This document shows positions 1-10,595 of a stretch of 64,000 bases of DNA, in pieces. The stretch covers positions 87,895 through 151,894 of the forward strand of contig JANFXS010000001.1 of assembly GCA_024460105.1 (NCBI GenBank), given 5' to 3'. A model generated the notes under the pieces. It was given only the letters and a program-made list of their open reading frames with translations. It searched no databases and had not been told where the DNA came from. The stretch is from Anaerotignum faecicola. GTDB lineage: Bacteria; Bacillota; Clostridia; Lachnospirales; Anaerotignaceae. A program made the position numbers and the translations under genes. Every line of letters begins with the position of its first letter. Positions within the stretch are counted from its first letter, which is position 1.

Positions 1-334
1 ATTCGCCCGCTATATCGCTGCTGTCCATAAGCATCCTCGGTTTCCATCTTTCGCTGTCATATCTTCTTAGTATTTCACATGCAAGTCCAAAAAATACCGC
101 CGTCGCTTCATTTACATCACACCGACGTTTAATATCCAAAGCGTCGGCTTCAAACAACATAGACAAAGAGCCGTATTCGTCCAACAGCTTATGCGCGTCT
201 ACATTCGTATTTTTCCTGCGGTCTGTATAATATAAAATCATTTCAAGCAGTTCATGATCCTGAAATCCTTTCGGGCCTTCATTTAAAAATCTCTCCCTCA
301 TTCTTTTTCTGTGTCCTTCATGTACCGAAGCCAT
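1..334 (-). CDS. RadC-like (UPF0758 / JAB family) protein, N-terminal part, cut by window edge
   Basis: The reading frame starts at an ATG at 334 and stays open to position 1, so only about 111 residues are visible. The N-terminus begins MASVHEGHRKRMRERFLNEG and continues with DHELLEMILYY, which resembles the helix-hairpin-helix N-terminal region of the RadC/UPF0758 family. The metal-binding JAB/MPN domain would lie beyond the window. The start is supported by a GGAGGT ribosome binding site about 10 bases upstream, inside the end of the preceding gene, whose TAA stop abuts this ATG. The two are probably translationally coupled. The biochemical role of RadC-like proteins is not settled, and the old DNA-repair assignment is doubtful. 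Confidence 0.7.
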   Translation of the reverse strand, partial: MASVHEGHRKRMRERFLNEGPKGFQDHELLEMILYYTDRRKNTNVDAHKLLDEYGSLSMLFEADALDIKRRCDVNEATAVFFGLACEILRRYDSERWKPRMLMDSSDIAGE

Positions 335-811
335 TTATTCAATACCTCCGCTTTCATTTAAAAGGAACTGAACCCCTTTAGTATATATTATTCCAAGGAG
401 TTCCGACAACCTCCTTAACGCCTTTTTGGCCAAATCGCAGTCGATAAGGCCCATATCAAGCGCATCGGCAATCTCCTCAAGATCCACAACTTTAACCGCG
501 CCGTTCTTATATACAATAACATCCGCCAAAAGGTCTGAAATAATATAACTTCCGTCATCCTCATCACGGCTGACGTCGATTATATCACAATAGTAATACA
601 CCAAATTTCCGTTGCTGTCTATAAATTTACTAATTTTGTAACCTTTTTTAAGATAATAGAAAGAAATGCCGCTTGCAAAATCTTTCCTCGGCTTAAGCGT
701 TTTCCATCTTGTTATGATAATATCGCCGTCCGCCTTTTCAATTATGTCGTCCTTTAAAAATACTGTTTCCTCCGGTATAAACCTCCGGCGGTAAAGCTTA
801 ATTTCATCCAT
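335..811 (-). CDS. DUF402 domain protein
   Basis: This 158-residue protein fits the DUF402 (COG2306) family in length and pattern. It has the YYYCDII segment, the acidic run around DLLADVIVYKNG (about residues 93-104) and the VVDLEEIADALDMGLID helix typical of the family. Some DUF402 relatives are nucleotide phosphohydrolases that act on nucleoside tri- and diphosphates; which substrate this one uses cannot be told from sequence. AAGGAGAA lies just upstream of the ATG. Its stop codon directly abuts the start of the RadC-like gene, so the two form a short operon. No signal peptide or membrane segment is visible, so it should be cytoplasmic. Confidence 0.8.
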   Translation of the reverse strand: MDEIKLYRRRFIPEETVFLKDDIIEKADGDIIITRWKTLKPRKDFASGISFYYLKKGYKISKFIDSNGNLVYYYCDIIDVSRDEDDGSYIISDLLADVIVYKNGAVKVVDLEEIADALDMGLIDCDLAKKALRRLSELLGIIYTKGVQFLLNESGGIE

Positions 812-946
812 AAAATTATTCTCCTTTGTTCCGGAAATCCCTCAACTGCCGTATCGGTATTTTTTATATTTTTATGATAATACACATTTCAAATTTCTTC
901 AAGAATAAAGGCCGCTTTTGTAAAAAACAAAAACAGCCGCGCAATT

Positions 947-2710
947 CTAAACCGAGTATTTATTATTATAAAAATCATATGTTAAAGTATATTCTTTCGT
1001 AGGTTCATTGTGAAGCTTTTCAGCTAGCACATGGGAATTTGATTCTATATCGCTTCCAGAGCTGTTTTGGATTACATAAAGGGCTATATTCGAACAGTGA
1101 TCCGAAATACGTTCAAAATTTGTAAGCAGTTCAACAAAAGAAATCCCCGCCTGCACGCTGCATTTTCCATCACAAAGCCTTTCTATATGCTTATCTTTAA
1201 GCTTATAATGTATATTGTCAATAACCTGCTCCAAAGGTTCCACGCTGAGAGCCTTCCGCACATCCCTTTCCGTATATGTTTCAACTGCCATTTCAAGTAT
1301 TTCCTCAACAGCTTTTTGTATAATGCCGTATTCCTTCATTGCCTCTGAAGAAAGCGTTATTTCATTTTCATAATTGTATAAAGCAACTTCCGCAATATTA
1401 ACGGCATGGTCCGAAATCCTCTCAAAATCCCCTATGCTGTAAAGCATTTCCGTAACGGCCTTGTTATTGTTTTCTCCTATATCTATAGAAGTCAGCTTTA
1501 CAAGGTAGTTCCCCATTCCGGTTTCAAACCTGTCCATCAAGTTTTCATCGTCATTCAGCTTATTAAAAATGTGCGCGTCAAAATTTATAACAAGCCCGGA
1601 AGCCTTTTTAAAATTTTCAAGCGAAAGCTCAGCCATTGCATTTATAAGCTTACGGCACTGCTCAACTGCAAGGTTCGGCGTTTTAAGAAGAAGTTCGTCA
1701 AGAATATCAAGTTCCCTTTCATCATAGCTGCCGTCTTTATCCTTTACAAATTTCTTTGAAGCTTTAATAAGCAGATCTATAAAAGGAAGAAGCATTACTG
1801 TTGTACATATATTAAACAACGTATGAAAATCGGCAATATTGCCCCTAGTCATTTTTGAATTCCAAAATGAAAAATCAAAAACAGAATTCAGCCCGTATAT
1901 AATTATGAAAAAAACTATCATTCCCAGTATATTGGAAAGCACGTCAATGAAAACAGCCCTTTTAGCAGGTTTTTTTGAGCCTATAGACGCTAAAATTACC
2001 GTAACGCATTTTCCCACGTTCTGTCCCAATATTATCGGCGCCGCAGTTGAAAATGAAATTGCCCCTGTCGAAGCGAGCGCCTGAAGTATTCCGACCGACG
2101 CCGAAGAACTTTGAAGCACGGCAGTCATAACACAGCCGAATATAATCCCAAGTATAGGATTTTTAAAATGTATTATAAAATCTGTAAACCATGGCATATC
2201 TTTAAGAGGTGAAAGCGTAGCCTCCATGGTGCTCATTCCGAAAAAAATCATTCCGAGGCCAAGAAATATTGTTCCGATATCCTTTGTTTTCTTCTTTTTA
2301 ACAAAAACATACATGCCCGCCCCGGCTCCTATAAGCATAGGCCCGAAAGACGACGGCTTCAAAATCGAAAGCAGCATGCTCTCTCCGCTAATATCGCCAA
2401 GCCTCAATATCTGTCCCGTTACGGTTGTGCCGATATTAGCCCCCATTATAACAGGCACTGCATGAGAAAGCTTCATAATTCCGGCGTTTAAAAGGCCGAC
2501 AACCATAATTGTAGTTGCAGATGAACTTTGGATAACTCCTGTAACGGCAGTTCCCAGCAGGACGCCTTTAAACCTGTTGTTTGTTATTTTCTCAAGCATC
2601 TTTTCAAGTTTGGCTCCTGCAATCTTTTCAAGCGACGCCCCTAGAATACTCATGCCGAACAGGAAAAGGCCAATGCCCGCAAACAGCGGCAGCACACTAA
2701 TTATGTTCAT
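947..2710 (-). CDS. Na+/phosphate cotransporter family protein with PhoU-like C-terminal domain
   Basis: The 587-residue protein has the NptA/Na-Pi-cotransporter II layout. The membrane half (about residues 1-320) contains two inverted copies of the family signature, VIQSSSATTIMV and VLQSSSASVGILQA. A cytoplasmic helical tail (about 340-560) resembles tandem PhoU repeats, with the FERISDHAVNIAE and FERISDHCSNIA motifs. Family members couple sodium entry to phosphate uptake, and the PhoU-like tail is thought to be regulatory. AGAGGT precedes the ATG. It is monocistronic as far as can be seen: the next gene downstream is 136 bases away and no pst or phoU genes are nearby. Substrate specificity is inferred from family only. 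Confidence 0.88.
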   Translation of the reverse strand: MNIISVLPLFAGIGLFLFGMSILGASLEKIAGAKLEKMLEKITNNRFKGVLLGTAVTGVIQSSSATTIMVVGLLNAGIMKLSHAVPVIMGANIGTTVTGQILRLGDISGESMLLSILKPSSFGPMLIGAGAGMYVFVKKKKTKDIGTIFLGLGMIFFGMSTMEATLSPLKDMPWFTDFIIHFKNPILGIIFGCVMTAVLQSSSASVGILQALASTGAISFSTAAPIILGQNVGKCVTVILASIGSKKPAKRAVFIDVLSNILGMIVFFIIIYGLNSVFDFSFWNSKMTRGNIADFHTLFNICTTVMLLPFIDLLIKASKKFVKDKDGSYDERELDILDELLLKTPNLAVEQCRKLINAMAELSLENFKKASGLVINFDAHIFNKLNDDENLMDRFETGMGNYLVKLTSIDIGENNNKAVTEMLYSIGDFERISDHAVNIAEVALYNYENEITLSSEAMKEYGIIQKAVEEILEMAVETYTERDVRKALSVEPLEQVIDNIHYKLKDKHIERLCDGKCSVQAGISFVELLTNFERISDHCSNIALYVIQNSSGSDIESNSHVLAEKLHNEPTKEYTLTYDFYNNKYSV

Positions 2711-3064
2711 ACAAAATACCTCTTTTTTCTTTTGTTGTTAATAAAAGTTATATTTCTACAAAAGTATATCATTTTTTCAATACAACAACAAATCATAAAC
2801 CGACTAAAAAACGCCAAAATTTTACATACAAAGCACTTCTTCTTTATATATATTTTACATAAAATTTACATTATTTTTATATTGCAGATATTTAAAATCG
2901 GCTGAACAATAGCCTTATCCGCCGCTTATAATAAGCTGCCGCCGTTATTTAAAATCATGAAGCTTAAACTAATGGCTTTTTAAAATTAATTGTTGCGTCC
3001 TATCTATTAATCTTTCTTCAAATCTAAAATTTTTCTCTTTTCAATCCTCGCTTCAATTTAAACG

Positions 3065-3201
3065 TATAACTTCGGTTTACAATAGCACACATGCCACACA
3101 AGAAAAATTTTTCCGCATTTTTGTGTTGCCTACGGCAAGAGGTTTTATTGCGCCGCCGGCACAGGCCAAAACATTGTATGCTTTTGTAAACGGAAGCTAT
3201 A
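3065..3201. repeat. Inverted-repeat element, copy A (MITE-like family I)
   Basis: The left end (3065 onward, TATAACTTCGGTTTACAATA) and the right end read on the other strand (TATAGCTTCCGTTTACAAAA) form an imperfect terminal inverted repeat of about 27 bases. The interior is GC-richer than the flanks and contains a short GAAAAATTTTTCCGCA block shared with copies B and E. At 137 bp this is the shortest copy. It lies in the 728-base gap between the phosphate transporter and the response regulator. Apparent ORFs here are incidental. Confidence 0.75.
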
Positions 3202-3299
3202 TTATTAAAATAAAAAAGCGGCGTCGGACATATGGATATGCATTTGTAAAGGCGCGGGTTTAACGGCATTTTTATTAAGTCTATATACATATACTGCTA

Positions 3300-3328
3300 T
3301 TGAAAATTTACTGCGTTTTTGGTACGAT
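3300..3328 (+). promoter_or_regulatory. Predicted sigma-A promoter of the two-component operon
   Basis: TTGAAA at 3300-3305 and TACGAT at 3323-3328 are separated by exactly 17 bases. They lie about 110 bases upstream of the response-regulator ATG. The match to the vegetative consensus is good at -35 and moderate at -10. Confidence 0.5.
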
Positions 3329-3438
3329 GTTTCTGTCTAATTAAGAATTTTTTAAGATACATGGTATAAGTTTTTTAAAAATAATTTGCTATTGTAGAAA
3401 TATGTAAATTTGCTGTTTATTTCTAAGGAGGAAATAAA

Positions 3439-4128
3439 ATGTTTAACATTTTGGTTTGTGACGACGATAAGTCGATTGTTGACGCTATCGAAATCTACCT
3501 TGTACAGGAAAAATATAATGTACTTAAAGCGTACGACGGTTATGAGGCGCTTAAAATACTTGAAGAAAATGAAGTGCATCTTATATTAATGGACGTTATG
3601 ATGCCTAAAATGGACGGACTTAAAGCCACTATAAAAATCAGGGAAACCCAGAATATACCTATTATAATTTTATCTGCAAAAAGCGAAGATACAGATAAAA
3701 TATTGGGGCTTAATTTCGGCGCCGACGATTATATTTCAAAACCGTTTAACCCTCTTGAACTTATGGCGAGGGTTAAATCTCAAATGCGCCGTTATACTTC
3801 CCTCGGCAGTATAGCTGAAAAGAGCAATATAATTAAGATAGGAGATCTGGAGCTTGACAAAGACGCTAAAGAGGTTCGTGTTTCAAACGAACAGGTAAAA
3901 CTGACTGCAACAGAATACGGAATATTATTACTGCTTATGGAAAATGCGGGAAAAGTTTTTTCTATTGACGAAATTTATGAAAAAGTTTGGAACGAACTTT
4001 CTTTTGCCCCTGAAAATACCGTATCTGTACATATACGCAGAATCCGTGAAAAAATTGAAATTAACCCAAAAGAACCGAAATATTTAAAGGTGGTGTGGGG
4101 AATTGGATACAAAATTGAAAAAATCTAA
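3439..4128 (+). CDS. OmpR/PhoB-family response regulator
   Basis: The 229-residue protein has an N-terminal receiver domain (about 1-118). It shows the acidic pocket DDD near residues 8-10, the phospho-acceptor Asp52 in LILMDVMMPK, and the conserved Lys in YISKPFNP. A C-terminal winged-helix domain (about 130-229) ends with the TVSVHIRRIREKIE recognition helix region and KVVWGIGYKIE. It is preceded by a strong AAGGAGG. Its end overlaps the following histidine kinase by 26 bases, so kinase and regulator are one operon and surely partners. The target genes are unknown. Nearby phosphate-transporter and glutamate dehydrogenase genes are on the opposite strand, and no link is proven. Confidence 0.95.
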   Translation: MFNILVCDDDKSIVDAIEIYLVQEKYNVLKAYDGYEALKILEENEVHLILMDVMMPKMDGLKATIKIRETQNIPIIILSAKSEDTDKILGLNFGADDYISKPFNPLELMARVKSQMRRYTSLGSIAEKSNIIKIGDLELDKDAKEVRVSNEQVKLTATEYGILLLLMENAGKVFSIDEIYEKVWNELSFAPENTVSVHIRRIREKIEINPKEPKYLKVVWGIGYKIEKI

Positions 4129-6532
4129 TTTCTATTCAAAAGGAATGAAGGCCATGGCTGTCGCTATGTGCCTTATTTTTACAGTTTTAGGTTCAATAAG
4201 CTTTTTTGGAATTGTGTGGGCAACAGACAGGTTTTCTTATACATATGGAGCGCCGTATGAAGGGAATGATGTGGAATACACATCTACAAGCGCATTTGCA
4301 TATGAGTTTACAAATCTTATTGACGAAGCTGTTGATGTGAATATTGTATATAAAAGCGAGGGAAATGTCAGAGAAGGCAACGCCGTTAATGAGGAAGAGC
4401 TTTTAAGATCCTTTAAAAATTACTATAATATAGCAGACGGTATCATAACTTCGAGTACAGACATAAGCGACGACTATACTGTTGTTATAACGGATCCCGG
4501 AGCTATACCTGAAGATTTGATGTATAACTTCTATGAGTATTCCGACTTGGTAAGCACGAAACTTAGGGGATACAGGAATGTTTATATACAAAGCCAGCTA
4601 GATTCGTATATATCAATGAAAAAGAATTTAGACAGCTTTAAAAATTTCTTTTATTATATTGAAAACAGCGACGGATCAAGGGTTGCGGGAAACTGCGACA
4701 AAAATTCGATAACGGATGCCAGCCAGTATATTATACTGAGCGGCGAATTTTTATCCGACAAGATGAATTATTACACAGGCTACAACAACTCTGTTATTGC
4801 GGACGGAGGATACGTTTTATACGCGGGGATACCGGATACTTTTTCGCCGGGAGATGCGTTTTATGATGAACAGCGCGAGTTTACCGTAAGAAAGGAAATG
4901 TTTCCTATTTTCATTGCAGGGCTGATTATAAGCTGTTTTGCAGTAATTATACTTATCGTATATCTTGCGCGCGTTTCGGGGCAGGAAGAAAAAGGAGGTG
5001 CGGTATACCTAAGGACTGTAGACAGTATTTATAATGACGTTCATATATGGCTTATAATAATAGGAGGAATGTTCTCCGTTTTCTTAGGCCTAATGCTTTT
5101 TGGCGCTTTGCTGTATACATATGAAATGCTGTGGTATCTATGCTTATGCGCCGTACTTACAATTTTAGCCGTTATTGATATGGCTGTGCTTTTAAGTTAT
5201 ATATGTTCTGTTTCAAGGCAGATTAAAGCCAAGAGGTTTTTGTATAATACGCTTGTAGCGGCTCTGTTAAGACGTATAGGCGAAACGCTGGGAGGAAAAA
5301 GCTTAACAGGTTGGGTGATCACGCTTCTTGTTTTATACACTGTCGTCTGTATATTCCTTTCAAGTCTTGCAAGGTATGAGGGCGTGTTTATGTTAATGCT
5401 TATGGTGTTTGTAACAGTGTCCGTGATAGTACTTATAAGAAATATGGAGTCATTGGTTGCTATAATAAAAGCGGCAAAATATGCTTCTCGGGGCGAGTAT
5501 AAGAACATTGACGTCAAAAAAATATCATCTACGTTTTCAGCTTTTGCAATAGATATTAACAACATACAGGCCGGATTGCAGGAGTCTATACAAGAGGCGG
5601 TAAAAGGCGAAAGGATGAAAGCGGATCTTATTACAAATGTTTCTCATGATTTAAAAACGCCGCTGACATCTATAATAACATATGTCGATTTATTAAAACG
5701 GGAAAAGCTTGATAACGATATTGCCGAAGGTTATGTCGACGTGCTTGTTGACAAAAGCCAAAGGCTTAAGCAATTGATTGAGGATTTAATCGAGGCAAGC
5801 AAGGCCTCGAGCGGAAACCTGCCTGTGGACAAAACCAGAATAAACTTGAAAGACCTGATATTGCAGGCCTGCGGCGAATTTGAAGAGAGAGCGGAAGCCA
5901 TAGGGCTTGAGTTTAGGATTTCGTCGGACGGGAATGTATTTGTGGAAGCCGACGGCAAGCACATGTGGAGGATATATGAAAATCTACTTTCAAACGTCAT
6001 TAAATATGCAATGCCGAATTCGAGGGTATACATTGATATTTATGAAGACAGGAATTTTGGGACTATGATAATGAAAAATGTATCGCATGACGAAATAAAA
6101 GTTAACGTTGAAAATCTTGCGGAAAGATTTACAAGGGGAGATTCATCAAGAACTACAGAAGGTTCGGGCCTCGGCCTTTCCATTGCAAAAAGTTTAACGG
6201 TGCTTCAGGGTGGAAAATTCGGACTTTCGGTTGACGGGGATATGTTTAAAGTTAAAATTGATATGCCTGCTTGGAAGGAACATACTGATGAGAAGGAAAG
6301 CGAAATAAAGGTTGTGATGCCTGAAAGCTCGAATAAAAAGTTTAAGATTTCACCAAGAAGGGCTCCCGGGAGAGAGGCTATACGCCAAAGGCTTTTTAGC
6401 CTCACGGAACTTAGTAAAAAAGAAAACAAAACGGATGAAGCAGGGGAAGCCTTTGAAGAGGAAAGTAAATGTACAGAACCGAAAAACATGAATGAACAAA
6501 ATAAAGACGATACTACCGATAAGCTGCAGTAA
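4103..6532 (+). CDS. Membrane sensor histidine kinase
   Basis: The 809-residue kinase starts at a TTG inside the end of the response-regulator gene, with AAAGGTGG upstream; an ATG at 4145 is a less well supported alternative. The order is: membrane segment (about 14-37); large extracytoplasmic sensor region (about 40-265); several membrane helices between about 267 and 447; HisKA domain with phospho-acceptor His515 in VSHDLKTPLTS; HATPase domain with N-box NLLSNVIKY (about 628) and G-box GSGLGLSIAK (about 687). After about residue 723 there is a highly charged tail of about 85 residues that is not part of the usual kinase core. The signal it detects is unknown. Confidence 0.93.
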   Translation: MDTKLKKSNFYSKGMKAMAVAMCLIFTVLGSISFFGIVWATDRFSYTYGAPYEGNDVEYTSTSAFAYEFTNLIDEAVDVNIVYKSEGNVREGNAVNEEELLRSFKNYYNIADGIITSSTDISDDYTVVITDPGAIPEDLMYNFYEYSDLVSTKLRGYRNVYIQSQLDSYISMKKNLDSFKNFFYYIENSDGSRVAGNCDKNSITDASQYIILSGEFLSDKMNYYTGYNNSVIADGGYVLYAGIPDTFSPGDAFYDEQREFTVRKEMFPIFIAGLIISCFAVIILIVYLARVSGQEEKGGAVYLRTVDSIYNDVHIWLIIIGGMFSVFLGLMLFGALLYTYEMLWYLCLCAVLTILAVIDMAVLLSYICSVSRQIKAKRFLYNTLVAALLRRIGETLGGKSLTGWVITLLVLYTVVCIFLSSLARYEGVFMLMLMVFVTVSVIVLIRNMESLVAIIKAAKYASRGEYKNIDVKKISSTFSAFAIDINNIQAGLQESIQEAVKGERMKADLITNVSHDLKTPLTSIITYVDLLKREKLDNDIAEGYVDVLVDKSQRLKQLIEDLIEASKASSGNLPVDKTRINLKDLILQACGEFEERAEAIGLEFRISSDGNVFVEADGKHMWRIYENLLSNVIKYAMPNSRVYIDIYEDRNFGTMIMKNVSHDEIKVNVENLAERFTRGDSSRTTEGSGLGLSIAKSLTVLQGGKFGLSVDGDMFKVKIDMPAWKEHTDEKESEIKVVMPESSNKKFKISPRRAPGREAIRQRLFSLTELSKKENKTDEAGEAFEEESKCTEPKNMNEQNKDDTTDKLQ

Positions 6533-6550
6533 TCTGCGGCTTATTTTTTA
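6520..6550 (+). terminator. Rho-independent terminator of the two-component operon
   Basis: TAAGCTGCAG pairs with CTGCGGCTTA (one mismatch or wobble) around a small loop and runs into a T-rich tract. The stem overlaps the kinase stop codon. Confidence 0.75.
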
Positions 6551-6688
6551 TTTAATTTAATTAATAACGTAACTTGCGCACTTATACATTTAAGAAGTTT
6601 TGAATGTTTGAATAAAGCTTATATACATATGGTTTTGGTAAGTTTCGATTTATGGAATGTAAAGCTTAAAAGATTTATAGATTGTGCA

Positions 6689-6864
6689 TATAACTTATGT
6701 TTGCAAGGGAATTCGTGCCTAACAAGGAAAAATTTCCGCATTTTGGCGTTGCATATGCTTGCCGCCGCTGCGCCTGTGCGTATGCTCATTGAACAGCAAA
6801 AAAATTTCCGCGTTGCGAGAGGTCGGATGGTTTTAACAGTGTATGCTATTGTAAACCGAAGCTA
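6689..6864. repeat. Inverted-repeat element, copy B (MITE-like family I)
   Basis: The right end read on the minus strand (TTAGCTTCGGTTTACAATAG, then CATACAC) is the best-preserved terminus of the family. The left end, TATAACTTATGTTTGCAAGG, is degenerate. The interior shares AACAAGGAAAAATTTCCGCA and TTGAACAGCAAAA blocks with copy E. About 176 bp, in the gap between the histidine kinase and gdhA. Confidence 0.72.
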
Positions 6865-7165
6865 ACCGCGTTATATGCGTTAAAAATATTTTGCGCGTAT
6901 GTAGCCATTATCATAAAAGTTCAATTCCGCAATATAACCTACAATAATTTTATATTTTGTTTCCAAATACATACCTGTATTTAGCCTGAAATAGTATGCA
7001 TATCCATGAAACTCATTTCAAGCGGAAATCCATTTGCCTTGATAAAAAAGCGCAAGGCCGTATATCCGTTTAATCAATAGGCCGCGCGCTGTAAAATAAA
7101 TATAATATTTTCCTGATATAAAACTTTTTCCGCAAAGCATCCGTTTCATAATTAATATAAATTAA

Positions 7166-7199
7166 AATAAAAAAGCCACAGTTAAAATACCGCGGCTTT
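7166..7199 (-). terminator. Terminator downstream of gdhA
   Basis: On the minus strand AAAGCCGCGG and CTGTGGCTTT form a stem of about 10 pairs including wobbles, followed by TTTTTTA. It sits 15 bases after the gdhA stop codon. Confidence 0.75.
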
Positions 7200-7213
7200 A
7201 AATATTTTTTTAA

Positions 7214-8638
<1,425 letters not shown>

Positions 8639-8754
8639 TTAAAATGTGCAAATAATAAATAATATTATAAATTTTTTCCAAATTAAGGTAATAAATTAGT
8701 GCTATTTTTGAATTTATGGTTTATAATTATGTGTATAAAAAGGAGAAAACAAAA

Positions 8755-9693
8755 ATGGATATTGTAAATTTTCCATATTATACGCTTAACGCGCATCTAA
8801 GAGAAAGATTTGGCTGCAAAGTTGTAAAGCTAAGTATCGACGCCGGGTTCACATGCCCAAACCGCGACGGCAAAATATCTCACGGCGGATGTATTTTTTG
8901 CAGTCGAGGCGGAAGCGGAGACTTTGCGGGAAACCGCCTGCTGCCGATAAGCCGTCAGCTTGAAGCACAAAAATCACTGCTTAAAAACAAATGGCCCAGT
9001 GCAAAATATATAGCCTATTTCCAAGCGTTTACAAATACATACGCCACTGTGCCGGAACTTCGCAAAAAATATTATGAAGCTTTATCCGTCGACGACGTTA
9101 TCGGATTATCGGTCGCAACGAGGCCTGACTGCCTTGATGATGAAATAATCGAACTTTTAAGGGAAATCAGCAGAACAAAACTATTGTGGGTGGAACTCGG
9201 GCTTCAGACTTCAAATGAAGCTTCCGCAAAATTTATAAATCGCGGCTATAAAAACAACGTTTTTGAATACGCCGTTAACAAGCTTAACTCCGCCGGAATA
9301 GAAACCGTTGTCCATATTATACTCGGCCTTCCGTATGAAACGGAAAAAGATATGCTTGAAAGCGTTAGATATGCATGTTCTTTTAATATAAACGGAATTA
9401 AACTGCAGCTTCTGCATGTCCTTAAAGACACTCCGCTTTACGAAATATATACAAAGACCCAATTCAAGACTATGTCGCTTGAAGAATATGCGGATATTAT
9501 CTGCAAATGTCTTGAAATTATCCCTAAAAACATAGTAATACACCGCCTTACAGGCGACGGGCCGAAAAAAGACCTGATAGCCCCTCTATGGAGCGCAGAT
9601 AAAAAGTCGTCGCTTAACAAATTGAATAAAATAATGCGGAAAAAAAATGTTTTTCAGGGCAATAAACTAATTGAGATAACGGGCCTTAAATGA
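8755..9693 (+). CDS. TIGR01212 (YhcC-like) radical SAM protein
   Basis: The ATG at 8755 follows AAGGAG and gives 312 residues, the usual size for this family. The iron-sulfur cysteines are spaced as in the Elp3-like subgroup rather than the classic CX3CX2C: one in FTCPNRDG (about 36), then CIFC (about 46 and 49), followed by GGSGDFAGNR. The HIILGLPYETEKDM segment near residue 190 is typical of the family. Members are radical-SAM enzymes that cleave S-adenosylmethionine; no reaction is firmly established for them. DUF4364 follows after 27 bases on the same strand, so the two may be co-transcribed. Confidence 0.88.
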   Translation: MDIVNFPYYTLNAHLRERFGCKVVKLSIDAGFTCPNRDGKISHGGCIFCSRGGSGDFAGNRLLPISRQLEAQKSLLKNKWPSAKYIAYFQAFTNTYATVPELRKKYYEALSVDDVIGLSVATRPDCLDDEIIELLREISRTKLLWVELGLQTSNEASAKFINRGYKNNVFEYAVNKLNSAGIETVVHIILGLPYETEKDMLESVRYACSFNINGIKLQLLHVLKDTPLYEIYTKTQFKTMSLEEYADIICKCLEIIPKNIVIHRLTGDGPKKDLIAPLWSADKKSSLNKLNKIMRKKNVFQGNKLIEITGLK

Positions 9694-9720
9694 TATACTG
9701 TTTTTACAGGAGGTGTAACG

Positions 9721-10260
9721 ATGTCAGACGAAAATAAATTGGCTGAAAATAAGCTTATAATACTTTATTTGCTTAAAAAAATAGACATGCCCCTTTCAAA
9801 TAACGACATATACCAATTTGTTATGGAAAGGAACATCATGGATTTTATATCTGTCCAACAGTATTTAAGCGATCTTACCGACAGTGTTTTTATACAGGCA
9901 TTCGAGGAAAACGGCTCGACAAAATACGCTTTGACGCCTTCAGGCGAAAAGGCTGTTGCGCTTTTTGAAGATAATATAGCTCCGTGGCTTAAAACGGCTG
10001 CAAACGAATATATTTCAAACAACCGCCGCCGGATACATAACGAAAACGATATAACCGCCGCATATTCTTTGGAGGAAAACGGAGAATATATCGTCAAATG
10101 CGGCGTAAGCTCACCGTCGGGCGGTTTAATGATAAACATAAGCGTGTCGGTGCCTGAAAAAGAACAGGCAAAGCTCATATCAAATAATTGGAAAGCAAAC
10201 ACAAGCCCAATTATATCGTCTATTTTTTCGGCTTTAACAAAAAATTACAGCGGTAACTAA
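9721..10260 (+). CDS. DUF4364 family protein with winged-helix N-terminus
   Basis: The 179-residue protein matches DUF4364, a family I know mainly from Clostridia. The N-terminal about 75 residues (ENKLIILYLLKKIDMPLSNN, then the YQFVMERN region and a SGEKAVALFED helix) look like a winged helix related to PadR/MarR-type regulators. The C-terminal half is an alpha/beta domain without recognised motifs. AGGAGGTG precedes the ATG. Function is unknown; a DNA-binding role is inference from the fold. A terminator hairpin follows immediately. Confidence 0.82.
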   Translation: MSDENKLAENKLIILYLLKKIDMPLSNNDIYQFVMERNIMDFISVQQYLSDLTDSVFIQAFEENGSTKYALTPSGEKAVALFEDNIAPWLKTAANEYISNNRRRIHNENDITAAYSLEENGEYIVKCGVSSPSGGLMINISVSVPEKEQAKLISNNWKANTSPIISSIFSALTKNYSGN

Positions 10261-10263
10261 AAC

Positions 10264-10297
10264 AAAACCTGACGTCTAAAAAATACGTCAGGTTTTT
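10264..10297. terminator. Terminator after DUF4364, possibly bidirectional
   Basis: AAAACCTGACGT (10264-10275) pairs with ACGTCAGGTTTT (10285-10296) and is followed by T. The reverse strand also yields a T-rich tail, so it may serve the opposing PspC gene as well. Confidence 0.8.
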
Positions 10298-10406
10298 GAA
10301 TTTAAAAATCATTTTAACCGCTTACGAAAGTTCAGGAACTATAAAATCAATGCCTTGCCATTTGCGCATGCCGGCCTGTTTAATCCTTATTATGTTTCAA
10401 AATATA

Positions 10407-10595
10407 TCAGTCCTGCCCGCTTGGCATAACTATCCACAGCAGTATATATATAATAACCACAGGCCACTTAAAAAGCAGCGTCAAAAGGACTGTTATTATC
10501 CTGACAATAGCAGGCTCAAACCCAAAACATTCTGCAATACCGCCGCAGACGCCTGTAAGTTTTTTATTTTTAGATAAATAAAGTCTCCTTGGCAT
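10407..10595 (-). CDS. PspC domain membrane protein
   Basis: A 62-residue protein consisting almost entirely of a PspC domain: RLYLSKNKKLTGVCGGIAEC, followed by the IVRIITVLLTLL helix and a second hydrophobic stretch ending IVMPSG. These are the recognisable PspC landmarks. PspC-type proteins are small membrane proteins linked to envelope-stress responses, but short clostridial versions are largely uncharacterised. The start follows AAGGGGA. It stands alone: no pspA or regulator is adjacent. Confidence 0.85.
   Translation of the reverse strand: MPRRLYLSKNKKLTGVCGGIAECFGFEPAIVRIITVLLTLLFKWPVVIIYILLWIVMPSGQD

Noticed and set aside
3024..3290. 88-codon minus-strand frame
   Set aside because: It runs through repeat copy A and reflects the repeat's GC-rich interior, not a gene.
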